DNA of 7,877 bases from Calditrichota bacterium (GTDB lineage: Bacteria > Zixibacteria > MSB-5A5 > GN15 > FEB-12). Of this stretch, positions 1 through 6,278 are shown piece by piece (position 1 is the first letter of the stretch; every line of letters starts with the position of its first letter). The notes under the pieces were generated by a model. That model was not told the DNA's origin. It saw nothing but the letters and a program-made list of their open reading frames with translations, and made no database searches. The position numbers were made by a program, and so were the translations under genes. The stretch is from positions 1 to 7,877 of the forward strand of contig DAOWIC010000314.1 in NCBI GenBank assembly GCA_030641085.1, given 5' to 3'.

Positions 1-312
1 ATTAAAGAAAGTATCCGGCCAGGTGTTGGCGGTTTCGACTACAATCGTGTATCGGCGCGGGTAGACCCGGGTCCAGAACCATCCGGAGTCCTTGACCGGC
101 ACCGAAATCGAGTAGCCGGTGCTGTCGATAATTTCGACGGTTGCATCGACAGGCGGATGCGTGAAATCGTATGGTTCATAACAATGATGCGAGATGATTT
201 CGCCGGTAACCAATATCGGTGGATACGGCCCAACGGGATTACTATCATCATCGCACCCGATGAAAAGTGCCACCAGCATTGCCGCACAGAGAATTAGCTT
301 TAGTAAATCCAT
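1..312 (-). CDS. Putative lipoprotein with a beta-sandwich-like domain, 3' end outside window
   Basis: Reading leftward from the ATG at 312-310, the frame is open for 104 codons to the window edge, so the gene is partial. The N-terminus is a lipoprotein signal peptide: Lys5, a hydrophobic run at residues 6-18, and a lipobox Phe17-Ile18-Gly19-Cys20. Cys20 should be lipidated after signal peptidase II cleavage. Three Asp follow it; in E. coli an Asp at +2 favours inner-membrane retention, but this rule may not hold here. Residues 35-104 start with a VTGEI strand and contain PPVDATVEI, an SGWFW turn and RRYTIVVE. This pattern recalls carboxypeptidase-regulatory-like (transthyretin-type) folds, in which a short turn precedes a strand ending in a YT.VV motif. 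That assignment is inference from pattern, not from an alignment. The start is supported by AGGAGG seven bases upstream. It lies 127 bases downstream of mfd on the same strand. Function is unknown; a cell-surface or periplasmic structural role is the most one can say. Confidence 0.8.
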   Translation of the reverse strand, partial: MDLLKLILCAAMLVALFIGCDDDSNPVGPYPPILVTGEIISHHCYEPYDFTHPPVDATVEIIDSTGYSISVPVKDSGWFWTRVYPRRYTIVVETANTWPDTFFN

Positions 313-319
313 GATATCC

Positions 320-325
320 CCTCCT
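320..325 (-). promoter_or_regulatory. Shine-Dalgarno of the lipoprotein gene
   Basis: On the minus strand this reads AGGAGG, a full match to the anti-SD core, with seven bases to the ATG at 312. It fixes the start of the partial lipoprotein gene and shows that this frame, rather than the other minus-strand frame in the same region, is the coding one. Confidence 0.8.
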
Positions 326-353
326 GAAAAACTCGCATAGCACCAGCCAAAGA

Positions 354-368
354 CGTTCGCTGCGAACG
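354..368. repeat. 15-bp palindrome at the expected lipoprotein transcription start
   Basis: CGTTCGC and GCGAACG are perfect inverted arms around one central base. A hairpin would need a loop of at least three bases, giving 6-bp arms. On the minus strand it is followed only by TCTTTGG, a poor T-run, so it is a weak candidate for a mfd terminator. Its position four bases downstream of the candidate -10 fits an operator better. No known regulator is assigned. Confidence 0.5.
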
Positions 369-372
369 CCTG

Positions 373-400
373 GATATAAGACAAACGATTCAACTATCAA
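373..400 (-). promoter_or_regulatory. Possible sigma70-type promoter for the lipoprotein gene
   Basis: On the minus strand TTGATA (400-395) is followed after 16 bases by TATATC (378-373), each a partial match to the -35 and -10 consensus. A perfect TTGACA lies just upstream (408-403), but its spacing to TATATC is 24 bases, too long to use. Transcription would start near 366, inside the palindrome at 354-368. The gene could alternatively be read through from mfd, because no strong terminator is seen between the two. Confidence 0.35.
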
Positions 401-439
401 TATGTCAAATTCTCGGTGGGAATCAAGCGCTTTATCGGC

Positions 440-3400
440 TTAGATTTTGCCCAGCAGGCCGCGCAAGTAGCCCAGGCGCTGGTTTTCGTTCACCTGGCCG
501 AGATCGATGATTATCTGGGTTCGACCGGACATGGAAAACTGCATCGGACAGTCGGTCGCCTTGCGCAACGCCTCCACCTCGGAGCGCTTGAGTTGCCGCT
601 TTTCGCTGAGGAACAGGTGGGCGATACCGTTTTTGAGCTTCACCTTCTCGATCTCCAGCGCGGCGGCGGCGATCTTCACCGCGGCGCCGTCGAACAGATT
701 GCTGCCCGACTGCGGCAAAGCGCCGAACCGGTCGGAGACCTCGTCGCGGATATTCTCCACGCCGTCGAGCGTGCGACAATCGGCCAGGCGGCGGTAGATA
801 TCGACTTTCTGCCGGCGGCTCTGGACATACTCGTTCGAAAGATGCATCTCGATATCGATCTCGATCTTCGTTTCGGGCAGGCGTTCGATGGTAGCGCCTT
901 TGAGCTCGGCCACCGCCTCCTCGAGCAGTTTGTTGTACAGGTCGAAGCCGATCTCTTCGATAAAACCGGATTGCTTCGCGCCGAGGATTGTCCCCGCCCC
1001 GCGAATCTCCAGATCGCGCATCGCCAGAGCGAATCCGGAGCCGAGGTCGGCGTGCGCTTCGAGCGCCCGCAGTCGTTTGATCGCGTCCGCCTTGAGCAGC
1101 CTCGTCGGCGGAGTCATCAGGTAGGCATAGGCGCGGCGGTCGCTGCGGCCGACCCGCCCGCGGATCTGGTAAAGCTGGGCCAGCCCGAAGCGGTCGGCGC
1201 GGTTGACCAAAATCGTGTTGGCCGAAGGGATATCCAGGCCGGACTCGATGATCGAGGTACAAAGGAGCACGTTGTATCGGCGCGACATGAAGGCGAGCAT
1301 CACGCCCTCCAATGACCGCTCGTGCATCTGGCCGTGAGCGACGACAATCTCCGCCTCGGGTACTATCTTTTTCAAGTATTCATACATGGCGTCAATCGTC
1401 TGCACCCGGTTGTGCACGAAAAAGACCTGGCCTCCGCGATTGATCTCGCGCAGGATGGTGGTCGCGATCATGATCGGATCGAACTCGACAATCTCGGTGA
1501 TAATCGGCAGCCGGTCTTTGGGCGAGGTGGTGATCAGGCTCATGTCGCGCGCACCCATCAATGACATCTGCAGTGTACGCGGAATCGGTGTCGCCGTCAT
1601 CGAGATCGTGTCTACCTCCGCCTTTATCTGGCGCAGTTTCTCTTTGTGGCGAACTCCGAAACGATGTTCCTCGTCGACCACCAAAAGACCCAGGTCCTTA
1701 AACAGCACGTCTTTGGAGAGCAGGCGATGGGTCCCGATTACCAGATCGACCTTGCCCGCCGCCAGATCCTCTACCGTACGCAATTGTTCTTTGCGGGTTC
1801 GGAACCGGCTCAGCATGTCGATCCGTACCGGGAACTCCTTGAGCCGATCGGCAAAGGTCTGGTAGTGCTGCTGGGCAAGGATCGTCGTCGGCACCAGCAC
1901 GGCCGCCTGCTTGCCCCCTTCGACCGCCTTGAACGCCGCCCGCACGGCCACCTCGGTCTTGCCGAAGCCAACATCGCCGCAGATCAGACGATCCATCGGG
2001 CGGCCGTCGGTCATATCGTACTTGACGTCGTTGATCGCCTTGAACTGATCGGGGGTCTCTTCGAAGGCAAACGACGCTTCCATTTGCTTTAGCCAGACAG
2101 TGTCTTCTCCAAAAGAGTAGCCGGCGTTAGTTCTTCGTTCGGCGTAGAGCTTGATCAGGTCGGCCGCCATGTCGGCGATCGCTTTTTTGGTCTTTTTCTT
2201 GAGCTTCTCCCAGCCCGGACCACCCAGGGCGGTCAGGGTCGGCTGAGAATCCTTGCCGGAGTATTTAGAAACCCGGTTGAATTCTTCAATTGGGATATAC
2301 AGCTTGCCGTTGTCGGCATACATCAGCAGCAGGCAGTCACGGTTGCGGTCGTCGACATTAAGCGTTTTCAATCCCATGTAGCGCGCGATACCGTAGTCGG
2401 TGTGGACGACGTAATCTCCGTTGTTCAGGTTGGAGTAGTCGGTGATCGCCACGCCTTCTTTGAACTTCTTGCGTCGGACGCGACGGTGATAGCGGCTGAA
2501 TATCTCATGGTCGGTGAGGATAGTGAAACGACCGGCCGGGCAGGTAAAACCGCCTTTTAGATTGGTCACCTCGATATTGAAACCGTCGCCAATGTCCGAC
2601 TTTTCCGCGATCAGTTCGCGCAGACGAGTCGCCTGACCCTCGGTATCGGTGGCTATGATATGGCTGGTGCCCTGCGCTCGGTATTCCTCGATGGCCGTCC
2701 CGAGCAGATCCAGCCGCGATCCAAACGACGGGTGCGGTTTGCAGCCGAAGTCAATCGTATCCTTGCGCCCGCCCCGAAACGGCACCCGGTCAACGCGGGT
2801 GAACTGTGCCAGCCGCTGAACCAGCGTCTCCACTGGCTGGTAGTATTTGTCGGGTTTAGGAAGGCTGCTCAGACGACCTTTGAAACGTTCGTAGAGCGCC
2901 ACTCCCTCGTCCATTACTTCCTGCGCGGCATTTTCAAGTTTTCCGGTGCCGTCGAGGTAGACAATGCCGCGCGTATCGAAATAGTCGAGGATCGATCCCT
3001 GTTTGATGCCGAACATTATCGCCAGCCATTCAAGGCCGGGAAGCTCCGGGTCATTTAGATAGCGAGTGCGAATATAATCACCGTCCTCTTCCGGCAGACG
3101 GTCCAGGTGCAGCTCAAGCGTCTCCTCGGTGATTGGAATCTCCCGCTTGGGCAAAAGGCTGACACGGTCCACCCGGCCGATTGACCGCTGGGTGGCGACA
3201 TCGAATTCCCTGATCGTGTCAATCTCATCACCGAAAAACTCAAGCCGTATCGGGGCCTCCGCACCGGGCGAGAAGAAATCGATCAGCCCACCCCGCAAAG
3301 CAAAATCGCCAACCTCTTCGACATTGGGCACCCGTTTGAATCCCAGCTTGAGCAGGCGCCGAACCAGTTCATCCATATCGATCTCGTCACCCGGCTTCAG

Positions 3401-3859
3401 TTGGACGCGACAGGAGAGAAAGTAGTCGCGGTCGGCCGTTGGTTCCATCAGTGCCCGCACCGGGCAGACGATGACCGAAAGGCTGTTTTTCAACAGGCCG
3501 TTGAGAGCCGATATCCGACGACCCATGATCTCGCCGACCGGCGCTCTGAAGTCGTACGGCAGGATCTGCCGCGACGGGAAGTGTCCGACCTTCTGAGGAC
3601 CCATGAGAAATGTCAGATCGTCGTAAAAATCGCTGGCGGTCTCGGAGTCCGGGGTAATCAGCAGAATCGGGCGGGAGGTGGTTACGTTTAAGGTTTTGAT
3701 AAGAATCGAGCTGGAGGAGCCGCTCAAACCGGTGACCGCTATCGGTGCAGTCTGTTCGCCGGCAACAAGTTCTGTCAGTTTGAGGCAGGGCTGCCAGGAT
3801 TGCCAGAGATGAAGAATCCTCTTAAGACCGGGGCCGACTTTTTTTTCAACCGTTGTCAT
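440..3859 (-). CDS. mfd: Transcription-repair coupling factor Mfd
   Basis: Mfd is a cytoplasmic ATP-driven DNA translocase. It pushes on RNA polymerase stalled at lesions, removes it and recruits UvrA to start nucleotide excision repair. The 1139-residue protein is full length (E. coli has 1148). The UvrB-homology module covers roughly residues 30-350 and contains the GDFALRGG segment at 184-191, where UvrA contacts are made in the family. The RNA polymerase-interaction domain lies near 475-545, with DYVVHTDYGIARYMGL at 482-497. The RecG-like translocase follows: Walker A GDVGFGKTE at 628-636, DEEH box at 729-732, SMTATPIPRTL at 753-763 and QIRGRVGR (motif VI) at 898-905. The C-terminal autoinhibitory domain spans about 1000-1139. 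The helicase motifs all look intact. An in-frame TAG four codons upstream makes the ATG at 3859 the first possible start, although the nearest strong SD is 17 bases away. It stands alone on the left of the window, with the Hc1-like gene divergent and the lipoprotein downstream. Confidence 0.98.
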   Translation of the reverse strand: MTTVEKKVGPGLKRILHLWQSWQPCLKLTELVAGEQTAPIAVTGLSGSSSSILIKTLNVTTSRPILLITPDSETASDFYDDLTFLMGPQKVGHFPSRQILPYDFRAPVGEIMGRRISALNGLLKNSLSVIVCPVRALMEPTADRDYFLSCRVQLKPGDEIDMDELVRRLLKLGFKRVPNVEEVGDFALRGGLIDFFSPGAEAPIRLEFFGDEIDTIREFDVATQRSIGRVDRVSLLPKREIPITEETLELHLDRLPEEDGDYIRTRYLNDPELPGLEWLAIMFGIKQGSILDYFDTRGIVYLDGTGKLENAAQEVMDEGVALYERFKGRLSSLPKPDKYYQPVETLVQRLAQFTRVDRVPFRGGRKDTIDFGCKPHPSFGSRLDLLGTAIEEYRAQGTSHIIATDTEGQATRLRELIAEKSDIGDGFNIEVTNLKGGFTCPAGRFTILTDHEIFSRYHRRVRRKKFKEGVAITDYSNLNNGDYVVHTDYGIARYMGLKTLNVDDRNRDCLLLMYADNGKLYIPIEEFNRVSKYSGKDSQPTLTALGGPGWEKLKKKTKKAIADMAADLIKLYAERRTNAGYSFGEDTVWLKQMEASFAFEETPDQFKAINDVKYDMTDGRPMDRLICGDVGFGKTEVAVRAAFKAVEGGKQAAVLVPTTILAQQHYQTFADRLKEFPVRIDMLSRFRTRKEQLRTVEDLAAGKVDLVIGTHRLLSKDVLFKDLGLLVVDEEHRFGVRHKEKLRQIKAEVDTISMTATPIPRTLQMSLMGARDMSLITTSPKDRLPIITEIVEFDPIMIATTILREINRGGQVFFVHNRVQTIDAMYEYLKKIVPEAEIVVAHGQMHERSLEGVMLAFMSRRYNVLLCTSIIESGLDIPSANTILVNRADRFGLAQLYQIRGRVGRSDRRAYAYLMTPPTRLLKADAIKRLRALEAHADLGSGFALAMRDLEIRGAGTILGAKQSGFIEEIGFDLYNKLLEEAVAELKGATIERLPETKIEIDIEMHLSNEYVQSRRQKVDIYRRLADCRTLDGVENIRDEVSDRFGALPQSGSNLFDGAAVKIAAAALEIEKVKLKNGIAHLFLSEKRQLKRSEVEALRKATDCPMQFSMSGRTQIIIDLGQVNENQRLGYLRGLLGKI

Positions 3860-3876
3860 ACGCTGTCGCTAAGCAA

Positions 3877-3883
3877 CCTCCTC
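3877..3883 (-). promoter_or_regulatory. Distant Shine-Dalgarno upstream of mfd
   Basis: The minus strand reads GAGGAGG, a strong SD, but 17 bases separate it from the ATG at 3859; 5-9 is usual. No start codon other than a TTG followed by an immediate in-frame stop lies at normal distance. Either initiation is inefficient, which would suit a low-abundance protein, or local folding shortens the spacing. Confidence 0.5.
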
Positions 3884-3899
3884 AATGTCAACACAAAAG

Positions 3900-3922
3900 C
3901 CCCGGCACAAAAATCGCCGGGG
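3900..3922. repeat. GC-rich hairpin in the mfd leader
   Basis: CCCCGGC (3900-3906) and GCCGGGG (3916-3922) form a perfect 7-bp stem with a 9-base loop. Read on the minus strand, the stem is followed by CTTTTGTG, a short U-rich stretch, so it could act as a weak intrinsic terminator of readthrough from the right or as an attenuator in the mfd leader. It ends 16 bases upstream of the GAGGAGG sequence. Confidence 0.6.
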
Positions 3923-3993
3923 TGTGGTCTTCCGATTTGACTGCCCGAATATAGAAAAAACCGCGTTAAATACCAGTTTTTTTAAGTTTTTAT

Positions 3994-4022
3994 TTGCCGC
4001 CGGATACTGCCTTTAGTAAAAT
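3994..4022 (+). promoter_or_regulatory. Sigma70-type promoter of the Hc1-like gene
   Basis: TTGCCG (3994-3999) matches the -35 consensus at four of six bases. TAAAAT (4017-4022) matches the -10 consensus at five of six. The spacer is exactly 17 bases. The sequence just upstream (3977-3995) is very rich in T and A and resembles an UP element. Transcription would start near 4029, giving a leader of about 50 bases before the ATG at 4079. Confidence 0.6.
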
Positions 4023-4078
4023 CGGGCAGAACCAAATTGATCATTTGATACGTTGTATTACTAAAAAAGGAGTTGCTG

Positions 4079-4249
4079 ATGTCAAGCTACGGGAAATTGG
4101 TAGAGGTGGTAGAAGCCATCAAGGGAGATGTGGAAAAAGCTGAAACCGGTAACAAGGCAGCCACCGGGCGAGTGAGAAAAGGCATGCAGGAGATCAAGAC
4201 CATCGCCCAGGATATCCGCAAGGAAATGCTGGAATTGAGGGATAAATAA
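4079..4249 (+). CDS. Small Hc1/histone H1-like protein
   Basis: This 56-residue protein is recognisable by residues 20-34, which contain KAETGNKAA (20-28) and RVRK (31-34). These match the conserved core of the Hc1 family, whose chlamydial member has KAEKGNKAA followed by RVR at the same spacing. The rest is predicted to be mostly helical, with heptad-like hydrophobic positions and no membrane segment. Chlamydial Hc1 condenses the nucleoid, and its basic Lys/Ala-rich tail contributes much of its DNA binding. This protein lacks that tail. It has 12 Lys/Arg against 10 Asp/Glu, so it is close to neutral. Short tail-less relatives are known in Bacteroidetes-type bacteria, where the role is usually only annotated. 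The start has AAGGAG six bases upstream. A good promoter precedes the gene and a strong terminator follows it, so it is probably a monocistronic, well-expressed gene. DNA binding is inferred from the family, not shown by the sequence. Confidence 0.85.
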   Translation: MSSYGKLVEVVEAIKGDVEKAETGNKAATGRVRKGMQEIKTIAQDIRKEMLELRDK

Positions 4250-4266
4250 CGAGAATCCCCAAAAGC

Positions 4267-4297
4267 AAAAAAAACCGGCTTGGCGCCGGTTTTTTTT
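4267..4297. terminator. Bidirectional intrinsic terminator between the Hc1-like gene and motB
   Basis: A run of eight A and CCGGC (4267-4279) pairs perfectly with GCCGG and eight T (4285-4297) around the 5-base loop TTGGC. Because the A-tract mirrors the T-tract, the element gives a GC stem followed by a U-run on either strand. It starts 18 bases after the Hc1-like stop and ends 22 bases beyond the motB stop, so it can end both convergent transcripts. Confidence 0.93.
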
Positions 4298-4319
4298 CTG
4301 TCCGCAAATGTGACCCGCT

Positions 4320-5168
4320 CTATCCTATCTCCGCCATCAGATCGGAGCCAACCTCGATTTCATCGTATTGCCGTTCCCGTGATTCATACAGGACAATCAG
4401 CGTGACCCGTCGGTTGCGCTCGTCGGATGGATCCGCGACAATCATCGGGAATTTATCGGCGTAACCGCGAACTTCGCGCACCTGTCCCTCGTAGAGACCG
4501 GATACTTCCAGCAGGGCGCGCGCCGAGTTGGCTCGATCGGCCGAAAGCTCCCAGTTTGTGTAATCTTTCCCCCCGGCATAGGAGGCGTCGGTATGACCCT
4601 CGATAACAAGGTGGTTATCGAGCCGGCCCAATTCCTTGGCGATCGTTATTAGAATGATGGCGCTCTTCTGAAGCAGCTTGGCCGAGCCTGGCTCGAAAAA
4701 GGCCGGAACATCATCAGATTCGTTTAGGATGATGCGCAACCCCTCGGATGTAAGCTGCATCTTGACGTTATTCTTCAGCCGTTGGAATTCTTCCTGCTTC
4801 TTAAGCTCGTCGAGGATATTTCTGGCGGCCAGTTTCATCTCCTTCTGCTCGCCCTCCTTATCGGCCATCCCGCCCTTTTTGTTTTTTATCGGTGACGGGC
4901 TTGACTCGGACTTGGTGTCCATTATGGCGCCGGAACCTTTCAGAACGCCCGATTTACCCTGTTGCTGGTATTTTCCGGGGTTGCGGAAAAACCCGGCCAC
5001 GCCCTGTTTCACCTCCGGCGACTGACCCACCAGCCACATGACCAGGAAAAAGGCCATCATGGCGGTCATGAAATCGGCAAAGGCGACTTTCCAGGCACCG
5101 CCGTGATGACTGGCGCCGCCCTTCTTGATCCGCTTGATAATAATAGGTTGTTCGGAATTTTCCGCCAT
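4320..5168 (-). CDS. motB: Flagellar motor stator protein MotB
   Basis: MotB is the stator subunit that anchors MotA to peptidoglycan and carries the ion-binding aspartate. The 282-residue protein has a short basic cytoplasmic N-terminus and one membrane helix at about 29-48, with WKVAFADFMTAMMAFFLVMW. The essential Asp is residue 32, the same number as in E. coli MotB. A plug-like amphipathic segment follows at about 51-65 (PEVKQGVAGFFRNPG), then a Lys/Gly/Ser-rich linker to about 110. The OmpA/MotB peptidoglycan-binding domain lies at roughly 145-262, with GHTDA at 191-195, SADRANSAR at 209-217 and RNRRV at 251-255. The helix resembles the proton-type E. coli protein more than sodium-type PomB, but coupling ion cannot be settled from this. 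The ATG lies five bases after the motA stop, with only a purine-rich AAGAAGAAG overlapping the motA end as SD, which suggests translational coupling. The gene ends at the terminator shared with the Hc1-like gene. Confidence 0.97.
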   Translation of the reverse strand: MAENSEQPIIIKRIKKGGASHHGGAWKVAFADFMTAMMAFFLVMWLVGQSPEVKQGVAGFFRNPGKYQQQGKSGVLKGSGAIMDTKSESSPSPIKNKKGGMADKEGEQKEMKLAARNILDELKKQEEFQRLKNNVKMQLTSEGLRIILNESDDVPAFFEPGSAKLLQKSAIILITIAKELGRLDNHLVIEGHTDASYAGGKDYTNWELSADRANSARALLEVSGLYEGQVREVRGYADKFPMIVADPSDERNRRVTLIVLYESRERQYDEIEVGSDLMAEIG

Positions 5169-5173
5169 GGTGT

Positions 5174-6031
5174 TTACTTCTTCTTACTGGCGTTACAGGC
5201 CTCTTCGAGTTCGAGAAAGCCCGGTCGAACATCGGCAAAAAGGGTCCGGCGCGCAAATTCCACCGCGATCACGCCGGCCACGCCCTTGTTGAACGAGAGC
5301 AGCGCATGCTTGATGCAGTTGATATACTGCGAATCTTCGGTGACCCGGTGCTTCATGTTGGCGGCAATCGGCCCGACAAATCCGTAGCAGCCGAGAATAC
5401 CGAGGAATGTTCCCACCAGCGCCGCGCCGACATTGTGCCCGATCTCCTCAGGAGGTCCGTCGATCGCCGCCATAGTGATAACAACTCCCAGCACCGCGGC
5501 CACAATACCCAGACCCGGTAGCGAATCGGCTACCGTGTTGAGGGCATGCGACGGATGCAGCTCTTCCTCGCGCATCGCCTCGATATCGTTATCCATCAGG
5601 TCCTCCAGATCATACGGCTGCACCGCTCCTGAGATGATAACGCGCATACTGTCGGCGAAAAACGCTACCGCGTGGTGATTTTGCAGGAACTTGGGATAGC
5701 GCCTGAAGATGTCGCTTTCTTCAGGATGCTCGACATGATTCTCCAGTCCGATCAGGCCATCCTTTCGGGCAACGTTGAAGACCTCAAACATCATAACCAG
5801 CAGTTCAAGGTAGTCCTTTTTTGCGTAACCGGAGCCCATTATGCCGGTCGCCTGCTTGAAGATGGTTTTTACTACGGGAAAGGGCGTGGATATCAGCAGC
5901 GATCCCAAGGCCGCGCCGCCGATAATGAGAACTTCCATCGGCTGATTGAGAGCCAGAAGTTGCCCCCCCTCAAGAACAAAACCGGTTAAAACTGAGCCAA
6001 TTACAACAATCGCGCCGATGATTATAAACAT
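5174..6031 (-). CDS. motA: Flagellar motor stator protein MotA
   Basis: MotA forms the five-subunit ring of the stator around the MotB dimer in the inner membrane and pushes on FliG of the rotor. The protein has 285 residues (E. coli 295). Two N-terminal helices lie at about 2-21 and 33-51. A large cytoplasmic loop at about 55-165 carries the torque residues: Arg89 and Glu97 sit eight residues apart in ARKDGLIGLE, as do Arg90 and Glu98 of E. coli. The last two helices lie at about 168-190 and 201-223. They contain Pro172 (SLPGLGIVAAVLG) and Pro221 (YGFVGPIA), equivalent to E. coli Pro173 and Pro222. VEFARRTLF and PGFLELEE near the C-terminus are also family hallmarks. The ATG at 6031 has AAGAGA seven bases upstream, a modest SD. 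The gene is first in a two-gene operon with motB; no other flagellar or chemotaxis gene is in the window. Confidence 0.97.
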   Translation of the reverse strand: MFIIIGAIVVIGSVLTGFVLEGGQLLALNQPMEVLIIGGAALGSLLISTPFPVVKTIFKQATGIMGSGYAKKDYLELLVMMFEVFNVARKDGLIGLENHVEHPEESDIFRRYPKFLQNHHAVAFFADSMRVIISGAVQPYDLEDLMDNDIEAMREEELHPSHALNTVADSLPGLGIVAAVLGVVITMAAIDGPPEEIGHNVGAALVGTFLGILGCYGFVGPIAANMKHRVTEDSQYINCIKHALLSFNKGVAGVIAVEFARRTLFADVRPGFLELEEACNASKKK

Positions 6032-6068
6032 AGCTTATTCTCTTTTTTGCATTCCCCGAGGTGACACA

Positions 6069-6110
6069 CTTATATCCTCTATTGTAACTATTTCGTCATT
6101 TTCAGCTTAA
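6069..6110 (-). promoter_or_regulatory. Possible promoter region of motAB
   Basis: On the minus strand two -10-like hexamers are present, TACAAT (6086-6081) and TATAAG (6074-6069), each matching the consensus at five of six bases. Neither has a good -35; the best for the first is TTAAGC (6110-6105) at 18 bases. No convincing sigma28 (flagellar) promoter was found by eye, so control by the flagellar cascade is not evident here. Confidence 0.35.
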
Positions 6111-6149
6111 ACCTGAGCAGCTTTGAATGGTCCGAGCACCGGAAAAGGA

Positions 6150-6161
6150 CTTCCCGGGAAG
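6150..6161. repeat. 12-bp perfect palindrome between motA and the antiporter gene
   Basis: CTTCCCGGGAAG is a perfect palindrome, flanked by GGA and GTC that allow partial extension with one base offset. It lies about 40 bases upstream of the candidate antiporter promoter and well upstream of motA. It may be a protein-binding site, but a 12-bp palindrome can also occur by chance. Confidence 0.4.
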
Positions 6162-6202
6162 GTCAAGCCTGTGGATTTCGATTTTATGGTATCACAATTG
6201 AC

Positions 6203-6231
6203 TTGTTCAACCGAATCAAAGAAAGTAAATT
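6203..6231 (+). promoter_or_regulatory. Possible promoter of the antiporter gene
   Basis: TTGTTC (6203-6208) and TAAATT (6226-6231) are separated by 17 bases; they match the consensus at three and four of six bases. Transcription would begin near 6238, about 40 bases before the GTG at 6279. A start there would leave the in-frame TTG at 6123 untranscribed, which agrees with the chosen start codon. Confidence 0.35.
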
Positions 6232-6269
6232 CGACGCATGACAACTGGAATTCTATGGTTAAAATTCAT

Positions 6270-6274
6270 GGAGG
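6270..6274 (+). promoter_or_regulatory. Shine-Dalgarno fixing the GTG start of the antiporter
   Basis: GGAGG lies four bases before the GTG at 6279. The alternatives further upstream in the same frame, TTG at 6123 and ATG near 6186 and 6255, lack an SD of comparable quality. Confidence 0.7.
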
Positions 6275-6278
6275 CACC

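Noticed and set aside
39..287. 82-codon minus-strand frame in the lipoprotein region
   Set aside because: The overlapping frame from 312 has a perfect SD and a lipobox signal peptide, so this one is its shadow.
432..1262. Second minus-strand frame of 276 codons within mfd
   Set aside because: It is in another frame of the same strand as mfd and gives an Arg/Pro-rich product without a family; mfd itself is continuous across it.
416..1315. Long plus-strand open frame of 299 codons opposite mfd
   Set aside because: It lies wholly within the C-terminal half of mfd, has no SD, and its translation shows no recognisable domain. It arises from the codon bias of the mfd strand.
6032..6122. Sigma28 or sigma54 flagellar promoter for motAB
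   Set aside because: Elements resembling GACGAAAT and TTTAAGCT are present, but their spacing is too short for sigma28, and no GG-N10-GC sigma54 core with correct flanks was found.
6127..6201. Plus-strand 24-codon open frame from the ATG at 6127
   Set aside because: No SD and no recognisable features; it spans the palindrome and regulatory region.
6123..6278. N-terminal extension of the antiporter from the TTG at 6123
   Set aside because: It has no SD, the sequence is polar and unlike a membrane protein start, and a candidate promoter lies inside it. The GTG at 6279 has GGAGG and begins a signal-like segment.
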